64,000 nt of DNA from Persicaria tinctoria (taxonomy: Eukaryota > Streptophyta > Magnoliopsida > Caryophyllales > Polygonaceae), in assembly GCA_037127255.1 (NCBI GenBank), contig JBANSL010000018.1, positions 23,533,175-23,597,174 on the forward strand, given 5' to 3'. The position numbers were made by a program, and so were the translations under genes. Below the pieces are notes generated by a model, which searched no databases, had not been told where the DNA came from, and worked only from the letters and a program-made list of their open reading frames with translations. Shown one piece after another: positions 41,701-53,200 of this stretch. Position 1 is the stretch's first letter. Each line of letters opens with the position of its first letter.

Positions 41701-43075
41701 GGGAAGAATAAAGGAAGAAAACAAACCGATGGGGGTGAGGGCAGAGGGTTTATTGAACCAAAATAGGAAATGAATAGGCTAGGCTGGAGAAATTGCTGGC
41801 CTACAATCGAAAGGGCAGGAAGAAGGTGACAAATGGTGTGGTCCCAAAAGAAATTCAAATACACAAAACGAATAATCTCGAAACCCGTTCTCTCGACGTT
41901 ATCCAGACGCGTTTAAAATACTACTCAATTTTCCCAAATCCGAATTTAATAAATGAAATCCAAACATTATTTTTCAATTTTCAATATATAAAAGCAGAGT
42001 ATAACATATTTTAAGTTTTCAATTAAATACTGCCGGAACTTGTTTTAAAATATTTAGAATAAAACCAATAGCTCAAGGACGGAAATTCCAAACATCCCAA
42101 ATCTTAGAAATCATAATGATTATAATTCATTATTTTAATAATTTAATATTCTAAAACTTCCCGGTCTTTACAGGTATTGATTAGCCCTTCTAACTCTCGG
42201 CTTCTTAACTAAAACAGCACCAGCCCCAACATCTTGGGGGACATTTGTGGTTTGGAGGGGCACATCAGAGGCTACTGATTGAACATTAGTCCCTTCAGAT
42301 TGCAAATTTTCTACAACAAGTGGTTGCCCTTCATTCTCAACAGAAACATCAGCTGCTACAGGAACATCATCAGTCACATTATGCTGGGGATTAGAAGACA
42401 AAAATTCAGTACTAGGGCCTACAGAAGAATCTTTGGATAAACAACCTTCACTATTATCAACTTCCCTTGATTTACGTATTAGAGGAACATTATCTTGTGA
42501 TTCAACATCAGGTGACACCCCTTCCCCATCGGATACAGAAAACCCAGGAGAATCACGTGCCAGATCAATAGCTTTAGGAACAGAGCGAGGGGGCCGAGAT
42601 TTCTTAATACGTTTTGAACGATAAGCAACAACAGTTAGAGCTTCACCACCAACTTTCGACCTTGTTCTTTTCCCTATAAGGAACAAAAAAAGAAAAATAT
42701 AAACAGACAACAAATACTCACGACAACTAAATTGAGCCTAATTAGCAATAAATATATAAAATCTACAAAGAAGAATAAATGAACACAAAAATATTAAGAA
42801 TAGCAAACACTTATGATCATAAACGATTATAAAACAAAAAGTATGATAACAAAAAACACATAAATCATGGGAATAACAAAACGAAACAGCTTGAATAAGA
42901 AAAGGAACAGAACAATTACACAAATAAAAGCAATGAGGCAAAAAATCGCTGAATATAAGGGCAAAACATAAAAACGCACAAGTTCGAAGTAAATAGAAAC
43001 CCTAACAAATAGGACAACTTAAATAGGAGCGAATAACAACGAATCATTGCGCGTACCTACGGATGAACTTGACAT
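35765..43075 (-). pseudogene. Ulp1/SENP-like cysteine peptidase gene of A3, interrupted and decayed
   Basis: My exon model on the minus strand is 43075-43057, 42673-42173 continuing at 39099-38486 across a solo LTR, 38345-38082, 37969-36969, 36850-36673, 36587-36471, 36371-about 36240, and about 36121-35765. The N-terminal part has the usual plant-mobile block (IGFGSLLDLEI, HCLVEQFDANRC, ITLGLPMG). The middle is low-complexity and the C-terminal part is the peptidase (EVIRADFKSL, VVRAWASVLNHKEQYRS, then MMRHME). Damage includes the LTR insertion in exon 2 and an in-frame stop at 36046-36044. The conserved DCGVF site reads HSGVC (Ser for Cys), and the usual His before Y-x-x-x-FNL is absent. 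An active ancestor would cleave ubiquitin-like modifiers such as SUMO; its role in transposition is unknown. Confidence 0.8.
39105..42172. mobile_element. Solo LTR, relative of the large LTR element at 117-11024
   Basis: 3068 bp starting TGTAACGGCCCGGAATTATG and ending CCGGTCTTTACA, flanked by the perfect 5 bp duplication GGTAT (39100-39104 and 42173-42177). It shares the start, the end and many internal blocks with the other LTRs but is clearly diverged, so it is a different family member. Only one LTR remains, as left by LTR-LTR recombination. Removing it restores the Ulp1-like reading frame across the junction. Confidence 0.9.
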
Positions 43076-43297
43076 AGTGAAACGACGACACCAAAGACAC
43101 CGAAAAAAGCTTGCCGGAGATCAAGGACACAGATGAACGATAAAGCGAACGAGAGAGAGAAAGGAAGAACGGAGTTGGTGAGATGATCTAAACGCAAGGG
43201 AAAGAGAGGAAACGGGCTTAAAAAAAATAGAGCCCAACGCAAAACAGGCCCAACGTTTCGAATTAACACTAATCCGAGTCCGGTTATGTTAATTAAG

Positions 43298-43358
43298 GGA
43301 ATTTTACACGTTAAGCTCATTTTACACAATAAGGAGTTTTTACATTTGAAGTAAACCC
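43298..43358 (-). repeat. Right terminal inverted repeat of A3
   Basis: The minus strand reads GGGTTTACTTCAAATG, CTCCTTATTGTGTAAAAT, CTTAACGTGTAAAAT, pairing with 29248-29312. It is followed by a short TA run. Confidence 0.9.
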
Positions 43359-43550
43359 TATATATATATATACAGATTACTAATATTAATTTTATGTTTC
43401 ATTATTATTAATTTTTATGTTTCGAATTAATCCCATTGTTTTTTTTAAACTATTAAAATTGTAATTTAGGCTAAGATAATTGATTAAAAGGCATAAGATT
43501 AAGGAGATGGCGCCACGTTATCGGTAAAGTTTTTGTTTTTATAATTAGTA

Positions 43551-44376
43551 CTCCCTCCGTCTCGAAATTCATGTCGTTTTAGCCAGTGGCGAAGCCAGAC
43601 CGTAACATAGGGGTGGACGAGATTTAAGCTAAAAATTAAGTAATAATGAAACGAGTTTTTCTAAACTTTAAATGAATTTAATTGTGAAGGGTTATGTAAA
43701 AAAAAATCAAAGATTTATCCATATTATTAGAAGTGATCGAATAAAATTTATAATTAGGTAAAAATAATTCAAGGAAACCCTCAATGAATGACTAAAATAG
43801 AATTCAAAAAATACTAATTGAAATTAATTATTCTCAATTTAAAAAGATATTTGAACTTATATATAAAAAGATAGTTAAAAATAAGTGAAGAAATTAATTT
43901 ACCAACGAGGGAAAAATTTACCAACGAGTTTTTCTAGACAAAGAGGGAAAAATTCCTCATTTATACTTTACCAACTAGACAAGGTAAACTTTATGATCCA
44001 TTTTTACATCTAAATTAATTTAGACCTTTTTATTTTTTATTTTTTATTTTTTATATATTTAACCTTTTGTATTTTTTTTCCGGGATTGGGGTGGGCTCGC
44101 GCTCATACGAGCCCACCCCTAAATCCGCCAGTGGTTTTAGCTCTTTAGTTTTGTATCAAAATAGATGTCGTTTTAGGTTTTCTAGGTAGTGGATAGTAAT
44201 GATTTGTATTGATTTGTGTGTTGTTGACTTTTTTGAAGGTTTTGATTGGTTAAAAAATGTAGTGGGTAATATAATTAATGAAAAAGTTAGTGAAATGATG
44301 ATGTTGATTGATTGATGAGTGTTTTTATTAAAATTTGTGTATAAAGGTAAAACGACATGAATTTCAAGACGGGGGG
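43551..44376. mobile_element. Stowaway-like (Tc1/mariner) MITE, split by a nested element
   Basis: The termini CTCCCTCCGTCTCGAAATTC and the inverted GGGGGGCGTCTTGAAATTCA lie next to TA dinucleotides (43549-43550 and 44377-44378). This fits the CTCCCTCCGT ends of plant Stowaway elements. About 274 bp of its own sequence remain around the 552 bp insert at 43583-44134. Confidence 0.85.
43583..44134. mobile_element. DNA transposon nested in the Stowaway-like MITE
   Basis: Inverted ends CCAGTGGCGAAGCC and (reverse) CCACTGGCGGATTT are flanked by TTTTAG on both sides (43577-43582 and 44135-44140). CAGTGGCGGA-type termini are common in plant hAT-like MITEs, though the visible duplication is 6 rather than 8 bp. 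An inner pair of GGTGGGCTCG blocks forms a hairpin near 44085-44120. Confidence 0.7.
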
Positions 44377-44542
44377 TAATAGATTTACAAACAATATAAC
44401 TCAACCACAACGATCATGATCAGGTGAAAAATCCAAAAAAAAAACCTATTGCTTTTATACCAAAGCAAACCCTCCTATAGTCCTATCTCGTGACTCCTGC
44501 GCTCCTTCCCACCTACACCCTCCCCTTTCTGAAAGAAGCTGA

Positions 44543-44598
44543 CACGTGACGCTTCTTCCCGTGTCTTTCTGCCACGCCATCCATTAAACGCCACGTCA
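44543..44598 (+). promoter_or_regulatory. G-box and related ACGT motifs upstream of the membrane-protein gene
   Basis: CACGTG at 44543-44548 and CACGTCA at 44592-44598 lie 75-130 bp before the start codon. These are consensus cores for plant bZIP and bHLH factors. Their use here is inference. Confidence 0.4.
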
Positions 44599-44674
44599 TC
44601 ATCCGACCAAAAAGCATAACAGAGGGCGAAGAGCAACGCAAGTGTAAAAATAGCTTAAGGAAGGAGCCCCATCA

Positions 44675-47600
44675 ATGGAGGTGCCAGTGAGCTTCCCGGC
44701 GAAGTTCTCCAGCTTTCTTTGGTTCTTGCCCTATTTCTTCTTGCTCCTCACTCTCGGCACTCTTAAAGGTCTTCCTTTTTCCTCTCTATTTTCTTTTTCC
44801 TTTTTAGGTTTCATGATTAATTTATGATTTAATTTTGATTTGGGATTTCGGTAGTAATGATCTCTACTAGTTTACTGTAATTGAGATCGATATAGGTTTG
44901 GCCACTCTGCTAGTCTGCTATATAATAAGCCCATTACAATAACATTTCGATCGAAATCAATGGTTTAGTCCACTTCACATCAAGCAAATAGGCCTTGTAA
45001 GAAGATGCGTTAAAAATTAAAATGGGTCTTTATTTTTTTAAATGTTAGGGGTGTGCAATGTCCATTGGGTTTACTCAAATACAACTATACAAGATTGAGG
45101 ATAGCTATTGTACTCAAAGTTCTAAAAATCGCGCCTAGGCACAGCCTACTCCGCCTAGGCGCTAGGCAGCGTAGAAATTTTTAAGCTTAGACACCACCTA
45201 ATCCCGCCTAGGCGCCGCCTAGGCCCGCTTAGTCTCGCCTTGGGGACGCCTAGTCCCGCCAGCTAGCTCGACGATTATTCAATTTTAGCTTTTAGGCATG
45301 TGGTTAGTCAACTTAATTACGGTTTTTATCCCCATGTCGGGATATACTTGCTTTTAAGTTAAACCTATGGCTTTGGATTTTAAAAGTTTTAGAGTTGCTA
45401 ATCAGACGCCTACTTTTGCATTTATTTACTTTAATGTTAGTTAAACACGTCAAATTTGAGTTTATGAGTGATATTATGGATTATTATTACATTGTACTCC
45501 GTATGAATTATTTACATGTGTTATGCGATAAAATATAAGGAAATAATGAAGTTTGTTCCAAGTCCGTCTAGGCGCTAGGCAGCCACCCACCGTCTAGCGG
45601 CCGCCTAGCACCTTTTAGAACATTGATTGTACTAGAGTTGGTTCATATTCTTAAATGGGACTATGAGAATTATTGGTAAATCTTGATTTGCGGAGGTGTT
45701 AAATTATGTCCTTACATGTAGTATATGTAGATTAAGAAAAATGACCAAAAATAATCCTAACTATCAGTCATTAACTAATATTAATACGTACAAACTTTAA
45801 AATCTACCAAAAATAATATGAGCTATTTCATATTAAACTAATTTCGATACGAAAAAAAATTTGGTCGATTTATTAACCAATTTTTCACTTAATTTTCGAA
45901 AATTTAACAATTTGGCATCATATTATTAACTGCATAAATATTAGGTTTGAAAATAAAAACTAATTATCAGTTTGTGGATTCTAAGCTTAATTTACTCATC
46001 TAATTTGCACTCAAATTTGGTGTTTTTTTTAAAAATACATTGGACATATAACGATGTGATGCAATGTCATTAAATTTTGGACCATTCGATTACCACACCG
46101 AAAATTTGCCGAAAAAATTGACTAGGATTTTTTTGTATCAAAATTGGTTCAATTTGCCGAAAAATAGTTCGTATTAGTAATGGTTCATGGCTGATAGTTC
46201 GTATTATTTACGGTCATTTTTCCTTTAGATTATGGTAGTGTAAAATGTTCTTGTACATTGATTTATAGTTGGAGGGATGTTGAAACAATAAACTTGATGG
46301 AATTCATTAATGTTCTTTTACATTGGTTTAGATTTTGATAGTGCAAAGTTTTTGTTTTACTTTATTTCTGTGCTTCAACTTGCAAACAAACTTTGGTTTA
46401 GATTTTGATAATGAGTCACTTGCTAAATTGTTGGAATAAGATTTGTACCACTTGTGTTTCATGCTCACCGAATCAAAACTCCGTCAGCTTTCGTGGTTGC
46501 CCCGTTTGTGCTAACCATTATCGGAGTCGGGAATTCTGCCGTGATCATTGGGCTTTGCCCTGCTCACCTTATCTGGACATACTACTGTGTGTTAAAGTAT
46601 GTTTCTTTCGATTGTTTCTTGAACGACATTACTCCATTCCTCGCCGTATGATTGGTCTTTCTTCTAATGTTTCGTTTTGGAAAACGCTCCAGAACGAAGA
46701 GGCTTGGAGTGGTTTTGAAGAGCTTGGCAGCGCTGTTACTGCCGATTCCTTTGGTGCTTTGGCCTGCATTCGGTATCGTCGGTAGTGTGCTAGGTGGAGT
46801 AGCATACGGCTACTTTGCACCCTTACTTGCGACTTTCGAAGCCGTTGGGGAGAATGTCAGCGACAAATGCTACCATTGCTTCATGGTGAGCACCTCTGTC
46901 ACACTCTCCTAGTTTTTTTGGATTCCGGTGAAAATACATTCATACAAGCTTACTGTAATTGTTAGGACGGGATTTGGTCGACGCTGGAAGGAAGCTGCAC
47001 GGTTGTTAGAGACTTCACTGACATTTCCTTCCATTCCTACTTTTCCTTCATGGATGAGTTGATGGACGAAATCCCTTCGGATGCAAAGACTATGGATATC
47101 AAGTGAGACAGTTCTCTGCTTATATACTTACATGAGCACAAAATTAGGATTCGATGACTTACATAGCGATGTTTTCAGGCTCTTGAGACTACCGGGATCT
47201 TTGCTCGTTGCTTTGGTTGCTCTGCCTGTCGATGTGCTTTCAATTACAACTATCGCCGTGTGGAAGAGCCCGTACATGCTGCTCAGAGGATGGAAACGGC
47301 TTCTAGAAGACATGATCGGAAGAGAAGGTCCGTTCTTGGAGACTGTATGCGTCCCGTTTGCAGGACTCGCTATCATACTTTGGCCAGCAGCAGTTATCGG
47401 TGCAGTGATCGCTGCTTTCTTTTCGAGCTTCTTCCTTGCGCTTTACGCTGGAGTCATCGTTCATCAGGTTCCCAATCTATTCGTTGTTTCGGTATAACAT
47501 GCTATGATTTACATTACATCTAGTGTATGCTGATAAAATAGCTCTTCTTTCCAGGAAGATTCGATCAAGATGGGATTCGCATACATTGTGGCGATCATTT

Positions 47601-48833
47601 CCCTGTTCGATGAATACGCAAATGACTTGCTCTACCTAAGTGAGGGGTCGTGTGTTCCGAGGTACTCCATGAACTTATCATCCTTTATAAGCTACTTTCG
47701 TAAGAAACATCCATTGACGCGAATATCCTTTGGACAGCCAGGCCAAGATACCGAAAGAATATGAGTCATGCCTTACTGGCTAACCCTCGGAAAGAAGAGG
47801 CTTACAACAAGGACGAGACGGATTCAAGGGATAGTAAAGAAGGGTCAAGTAGTTTAAAGTTGGTGTCCGAACAATCTAGAACGCTAAAGGGGAGGTTCCA
47901 GCATTACAAGCCGATTCAAGTAAAGGAATTCGATCTCTTGCGCTATCTGTAACGACTTCTATCTTCCAGTTTGTTTTGTCGAAACTTTGAATCCCGGTTA
48001 TGCCTTAGGTTTTGGATTGGCTGTTCAAGTCTTGTGAGGTGGAAGGCAGGGAGCTTCTCCATGACGGACTAATCGAGGTCAAGGACATCGAGGACTGTGT
48101 CGTAAACGGGAACTGCAAAAAGCTCGGCGTTGTACTCCCTGCTTGGTGCATCTTGAAATGCTTGCTTGCTTCAGCAAAGTCCGACTCACCTGGCCTCGTT
48201 GTATGTATGTCATCCGGACTCACTCTCGTTATATTTTTCGGTTCATTTTTACAAGATATGTTCTAATGTGTGCGCATTTGGGGGTCGGGGCGTCTTTCAG
48301 CCGAAGATGTCGAGCTGGTGAAGAGAAATTTTCCGAGAGACAAAATGTGGCAATGGTTCATAGAACCGCTCTTGATAATGAAAGAGCAGATAAAAAAGCT
48401 AAGCCTGGAAGAGAGCGAAACTGCGTGCCTTAGGCAGCTGATTATGAGGTGCAAAAACGAGAGGCCGGAGGATTGGGACAGCGTTGGATTCCCATCCAGC
48501 GATGGTGTCCGAAGGGCGCAGCTGCAAGCGATAATGAGAAGGTTATAGTTTCTTTTCCATCCCTGTTGATTCCAACCTTCCGATGTCGTTTAAGATGGGA
48601 ACTGATTTAAGATGGTTTATTGCAGATTGCAAGGCATAGTAGCATCCATGTCAAGGATGCCAACCTTCCGACGTCGTTTCCAAAACTTGGTGAAAATTCT
48701 CTACGTTGAGGCTGCCAAGACCGGTGTCTTGGTGAACTACGTCGTGGCAACCTCTCGAAATCATATGGATGAGAGTGGAGCCTCGAGGGCCGACACACGT
48801 TGGAATGGGTCGGGTTGTGAAAACATGGCTTAG
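44675..48833 (+). CDS. Multi-pass membrane protein, At3g27390 family
   Basis: Ten exons: 44675-44768, 46488-46596, 46693-46885, 46966-47102, 47179-47467, 47555-47661, 47742-47919, 48009-48204, 48301-48541 and 48626-48833. All have GT-AG borders, and the frame is continuous for 583 residues. The N-terminus MEVPVSFPAKFSSFLWFLPY begins a hydrophobic helix, followed by several more (APFVLTIIGVGNSAVIIGL, LWPAFGIVGSVLGGVAYGY, LAIILWPAAVIGAVIAAFF). The C-terminal half is soluble (QVLDWLFKSCE, LLIMKEQIK, CKNERPEDWDSVGFPSSD, MPTFRRRFQNLVK). Order and length match the plant family named after Arabidopsis At3g27390, whose biochemical role I do not know. Intron 1 (1.7 kb) holds two MITEs. The start has good context (ATCAATGG) and no upstream in-frame alternative. 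Confidence 0.93.
45115..45625. mobile_element. hAT-type MITE in intron 1 of the membrane-protein gene
   Basis: The ends are CAAAGTTCTAAAA and inverted CAATGTTCTAAAA, with perfect 8 bp target duplications ATTGTACT at 45107-45114 and 45626-45633. Subterminal GCCTAGGCG repeats are dense on both sides. An 8 bp duplication and the CAATGTT-like end fit the hAT (Tag1-like) group. Confidence 0.9.
45736..46222. mobile_element. MITE with TIR AAAAATGACC in the same intron
   Basis: Left GAAAAATGACCAAAAATAAT and the matching inverted right end share about 40 bp, including ACTATCAG and CAT-AAC. Flanks contain TAGATTA on both sides, compatible with an 8-9 bp duplication, but the exact edge is not clear. 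The interior is non-coding. Confidence 0.7.
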
Positions 48834-49120
48834 GACTATAGGCAGGTTATATCCTTCTACCGAAGACCGACTCACCTGAACCCCAAAATCGATGGCCGAT
48901 TTGGTCCTTTTGGGTCATCGTCGAGATGAAAGGACTAATCTCATCGTGCGAGTCTAACGAACAATGCTCATATATATGTACGGTCTAATGTGTGTTTGTA
49001 TGAGTGGTTTTTTAAAACTCAAATATTATAATGATTTTTTCTCGATTTATTTAAGTGTTTAATCACATGACTTCAATTTTTACAATTTTTTTTTAGTTAT
49101 AAACAATTGCATAAACAAAG
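48834..49120. other. 3' region of the membrane-protein gene
   Basis: Likely 3' UTR and terminator, becoming AT-rich after 49000. I see no further gene. Confidence 0.4.
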
Positions 49121-49990
49121 GGTCCGTTTGGATTCCCAATGTGTTTTAATTATAATTAAAATACATGTATTAAATTGATAATTAAATTATAAACATAATT
49201 TATTTGATTTACTTGTTAAAATAAAAAAAAGGAAATCAATTATCTCCTCTCTCTTGAAACCTTTCCCCTTCCTCTAACCTTCACCCTTTCTCACTTACCA
49301 GTTACCACAGTTCTTGCCGCTCTCCATCTGTTCACTAGTTGCCGCTGGCGTAGCAGATCCATCGACACCAACCTGATCACCACCGCCCTTCCTTTTCTCT
49401 GTCGGGCATCGGCTCACTTTCGATCTCCACCTTCCTCCCTCACCTTCGGGAACCACTCCCCTCGTCGGAATCCTAAAGATGACGGTCGCTCCTCCTCCGA
49501 CCACCACCTAGCCGGATCCCTAAGCCGGAGCCACACCACCTCTTTCTCACGCCTGATTTCGGATCGAATTTCAGCACTCGGGTCTTATATTTGAAGGCTG
49601 AAATTTTCTCCCTACCATGGATGTTTAGCCACAAATCATGAAATCAACACCCATAAACCCAGATCTATAAAATCCGAGTGCGAATTCTACTCTTCTAAAG
49701 TGGGTGGAAACCATTGATAAGCTCTCAGGATTCAGATCTAAAAACAAGGGGTAGAGAATTCTAGATTTAGATCTAAAAAAAGGGGAGAGAAAAAGAAAGC
49801 CATTGATGACCCTTTATTTTACCTGTACGATTTGGTTTTCATTGAAGGGGGAAGAACCTCAAATAATAATGACCCTTTATTATAATTAATTCATTTTAGA
49901 AAATATCTTCCAAACACTACTTATTTTTTAAATGTATTATAAACTAAATACATGTATTATAAACATAATACATGGGAATCCAAACAGACC
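49121..49990. mobile_element. MITE-like element with TIR GGTCCGTTTGGATTCCCA
   Basis: Left GGTCCGTTTGGATTCCCAATG is mirrored at the right end (CATGGGAATCCAAACAGACC). Subterminal TACATGTATTATAAAC repeats lie on both sides. GG(G)TC-GTTTGG ends are typical of Tourist/PIF-Harbinger-like plant MITEs; flanks show only AAA/CAAAG similarity. The core (49250-49560) is pyrimidine-rich and looks like a captured leader. A 70-codon minus-strand frame there is not convincing. Confidence 0.7.
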
Positions 49991-50279
49991 CAAAGTAGAA
50001 TATTTGTATTTTGGAATCCAAATCCACCCTAATTTCTCTAAACTCAACGTTCTTTTATAAACTGAAAAAAAATAGAACAAAATGACAAAAAAGCCCCCCA
50101 AAAGTCACCTCGTTCAAAAATTCACATCTTCCCGCACAACAGGCAAAACTCTGTCTTCACTCTCCTACTTCCTCAAATCCACAAAAAACCCCAAATTCAA
50201 AACCCTATCCCTCCCTCCCAAATTGCGTCCCCAAATTTGAAGATTTGATTCGCCTACATCGAGGAAACCAGGTTCACCA
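49991..50279 (+). promoter_or_regulatory. Promoter and 5' leader of the KNL1-like gene
   Basis: Short upstream region with TTTATAAAC near 50052 as a possible TATA element. CTTCCCGC near 50128, one base from the E2F consensus, would suit a cell-cycle gene. Pyrimidine-rich leader precedes the start codon. Confidence 0.4.
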
Positions 50280-53200
50280 ATGGCGTCCAAGGATCCCGAC
50301 GACAACTGTAACACCGAGACGGAGGAGGAAACCATCGCAGCTACGAAGAAGCGCGCCCGCAGAGTTAGCTTCGCCGAGACCACAGCCGTCCACTTCTTCG
50401 ACCGGGATGAGGAGAGCGATAAGACGCCTTCGGGCGCTGGATCTGCCGAGAACGAAGTCCTGCGGAGGTCTGAAAACGAGGAGTTTCGGGCGCTTCTCCA
50501 GGCTAATGGCATCTCTATTGAGGACGATGACGATGACGATGTTGTGCCTGCCAGGAAGTCGTTTTTCAGGCCTTTTGAATCGCCGTCGCCTGCTAGCAGT
50601 ACCTTCGGTTCAGCTACCTCTAATGATGGTCAGTTCTCTCTCTAATGGAAAAAGATTTTCGCATCTCCATTGTTGCTTTGTTTATTGAACATAAAATCCA
50701 AAGCGCGTGATTCAAATTGAGCTGTTGAATTACGGCAAAACGAAACTATAAACTCGGAGGGCGTTTTTTAATAGCTTAGAGAATCTTTCCTCAATTTGAA
50801 GTGTTTGTGAACACAGCTGTAATTGGACTAGGCTTCCATTAGGTTAAACAGGCCGCAATCCACTGGTTTGCAGCAGAATAGTTTAGCACTACTGTTTGCA
50901 ATTGGCCGTGTCAGCTTGTCTTGTTTGATTTAAACCCGTTAGTCATCATAAACTGCTTGTCTTCTAAATGATAGACAATTGCTGAATGACGTTCTGATCC
51001 AAGGTAATTGGCAGTTTAAAATCTCATCCGAATAGAATTGTCATCCATCTATACTTCAACGTTTATTTATAAAAACAAGAAATGCTTTGCTTATAAATGC
51101 AGGAAAGAAGTTATCAAGTTGAAGCATGATAATACTTATTCAGTAGAAGACTATTTTGTGGTATTTAGGAGGTACATTAAGTGAGCGCACAAAGAGGGGA
51201 TGGAAATGCTAACCTTGTTTGCTGGCTTGAGTGTTTGACTAATGACCACTCCTAATTGTTGGAAGGTCACCTCCGAATTACATCTCTGACGGTAGAATTG
51301 CTACTAGTCTATCCAGCATGTACGTGGGAGTGACAAACTGTCTGGTTTTAAAGGTGAAAAGAACATCAACTCTCAAATACGTGGTGTTGGGACAAACCAC
51401 GAATCTATATGTTTAACCCTTAGAAATTCCTTGGGAGGTCTATGCATTGCAGTTTTATCCTTATCCTTATGCAAATGCAAGTGTCTGCCTGAGCCTGAGG
51501 GATAGCCTTATGCTGGGCTAGAATTCAGTAAGAGGGAATAGCTTGTTATTGCTAAATAGATCATGCATGTCAGCTGTTGTCGGTACCTTCTACAAAGTGG
51601 AGGATAAATGTTGCATGCTGTTACAGGCTACAAATTATTTTAATGATACTGGTCATGGTATGCTTTTGAGGAGAATTACAATATTCACTTCCTTAAGTTG
51701 CTAATAGCCTAAGATACATGCTGAAGAATGTTTTATTTATTTATTAAAGTCAGGATTAGGATTTGTTGGGTTAGTTCATACTCATGTAGCATGAACCAGC
51801 TGAAAAGAGTTATTCCGAATGAGAAAATGATAACTGAAGGGTTCAAATTGATGACCCAGAATTAGATCAAAGAGATGAAAATATATTTTTTTAAATGCAA
51901 AATAGCATAAAGTATAGCATGCTACTTGTTGTCATGCTTTCAGGGAATATGATTTTGGCCATGAGTATGCTTGCATTGTTTCCACTTCAAAGTGTTTAAG
52001 CTGGAATAAATTGTTTTTAGTTGGTATTGTGTTCTCTTACCTTTTTTCCACTGTATTGTTGTTATATAGAAGAAACTGATGTATCTATTCTTCTCTTTCT
52101 CTCCCCCCCTCCTTGTACTTTTGTCTCGTGCAGAAGAAAACTTTTTTGGACCCATCTCAGCAGATTTCATAAAAAGTGGACTATCAAACTCAGCAGGAGA
52201 TGATGAAGTTCATGACATTACAATGGATTCAGCTACATTTTCAATGCATTTTCGTAGTCTAGCAAGGTCAGATTCAGGAGGGGAAATTAAGACTCCTACT
52301 GGTTTTAGACTTGCATTTGGAGAGAACTCTCAGACACAGACTACGACATCTCATATTGGAAATTCGATGGTCCTGACCATGGTGAAGAGCCCTATTGTTC
52401 ATTCATCTCCATTTGTTGAGAGAATCACAGGCAGTTGCAATTCGAATGACATGAGTCTTGTTAATGAAAATTCAGATAGATATGACTATGGGCAATTGTC
52501 TCCAGGACTGGATGCACTTTTAGCTGAAGGCCAAGAGGATGTGAAAGCTGTTCCTTCGCCCAGCCAACTTGAAGGTTCAATCTCAGTTGATTGTCCCAAG
52601 AAGGAAAATAAAGCTGACGGTGTCTATCAGAATGGTATTCCTCTAAAGCTGGTGGACCATACACCTACTACACCCACTGAGCCAATTTCTCCATCTCATG
52701 CTCATGAGGAGGAAGCAAATGTGCCCTATCCACAATCTTCTTCTGATCAGAGGATGCAAGATGTCTCATTAATTGAAGAATGTTCTCCCATGAATGGGAA
52801 TCTCAACATTTGTACTAAACCTATTCAGATGGAAGTAAGTATTCTATTTAGATTGTTGAATGCTTATTGGCTTTAAACTACTGGATAACTTACCTTGAAT
52901 CCCGCAACATCATCTCATTTGATATATTTTCACTTTTGCTTATTTTGTACAAGAAAATTTTCACACCTAAAATTTCAATAGCATGTGATAAATTCTCATT
53001 TCCTTTTCATATACTACATACTTTTATTTTTTCATACCTACTTTACCTAGTTGATGAGATCTATTGTCTTTGCAGGATGTCTCTGCTGGCCAAGAATCTA
53101 TACTAGATGCTGAGAAACTAAGAAAGAGGAAGGCAGAATTTGATCAATTAGCCACACTTTCTGATTTGAATTCTGAGGATCAAGCTGGATCTCTCTTGAC

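Larger units (their letters stand above)
29248..43358. mobile_element. Family-A autonomous-type Mutator-like element A3 (FAR1-type transposase, accessory gene, Ulp1-like gene)
   Basis: Terminal repeats 29248-29312 and 43298-43358 are inverted copies of about 60 bp. They delimit 14.1 kb, about 11.0 kb once a 3.07 kb solo LTR and its target duplication are set aside. Inside are a plus-strand FAR1/MULE transposase pseudogene, an intact plus-strand two-exon gene and a minus-strand Ulp1-like peptidase pseudogene. MULEs that have acquired Ulp1-like genes are known in plants (KI/Kaonashi-type); combination with a FAR1-type transposase and this small protein is my observation. TA-rich flanks allow but do not prove a 9 bp duplication. 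Confidence 0.85.

Noticed and set aside
49295..49507. 70-codon minus-strand frame in the MITE-like element
   Set aside because: Low-complexity Gly/Val/Arg frame in pyrimidine-rich DNA with no family resemblance.
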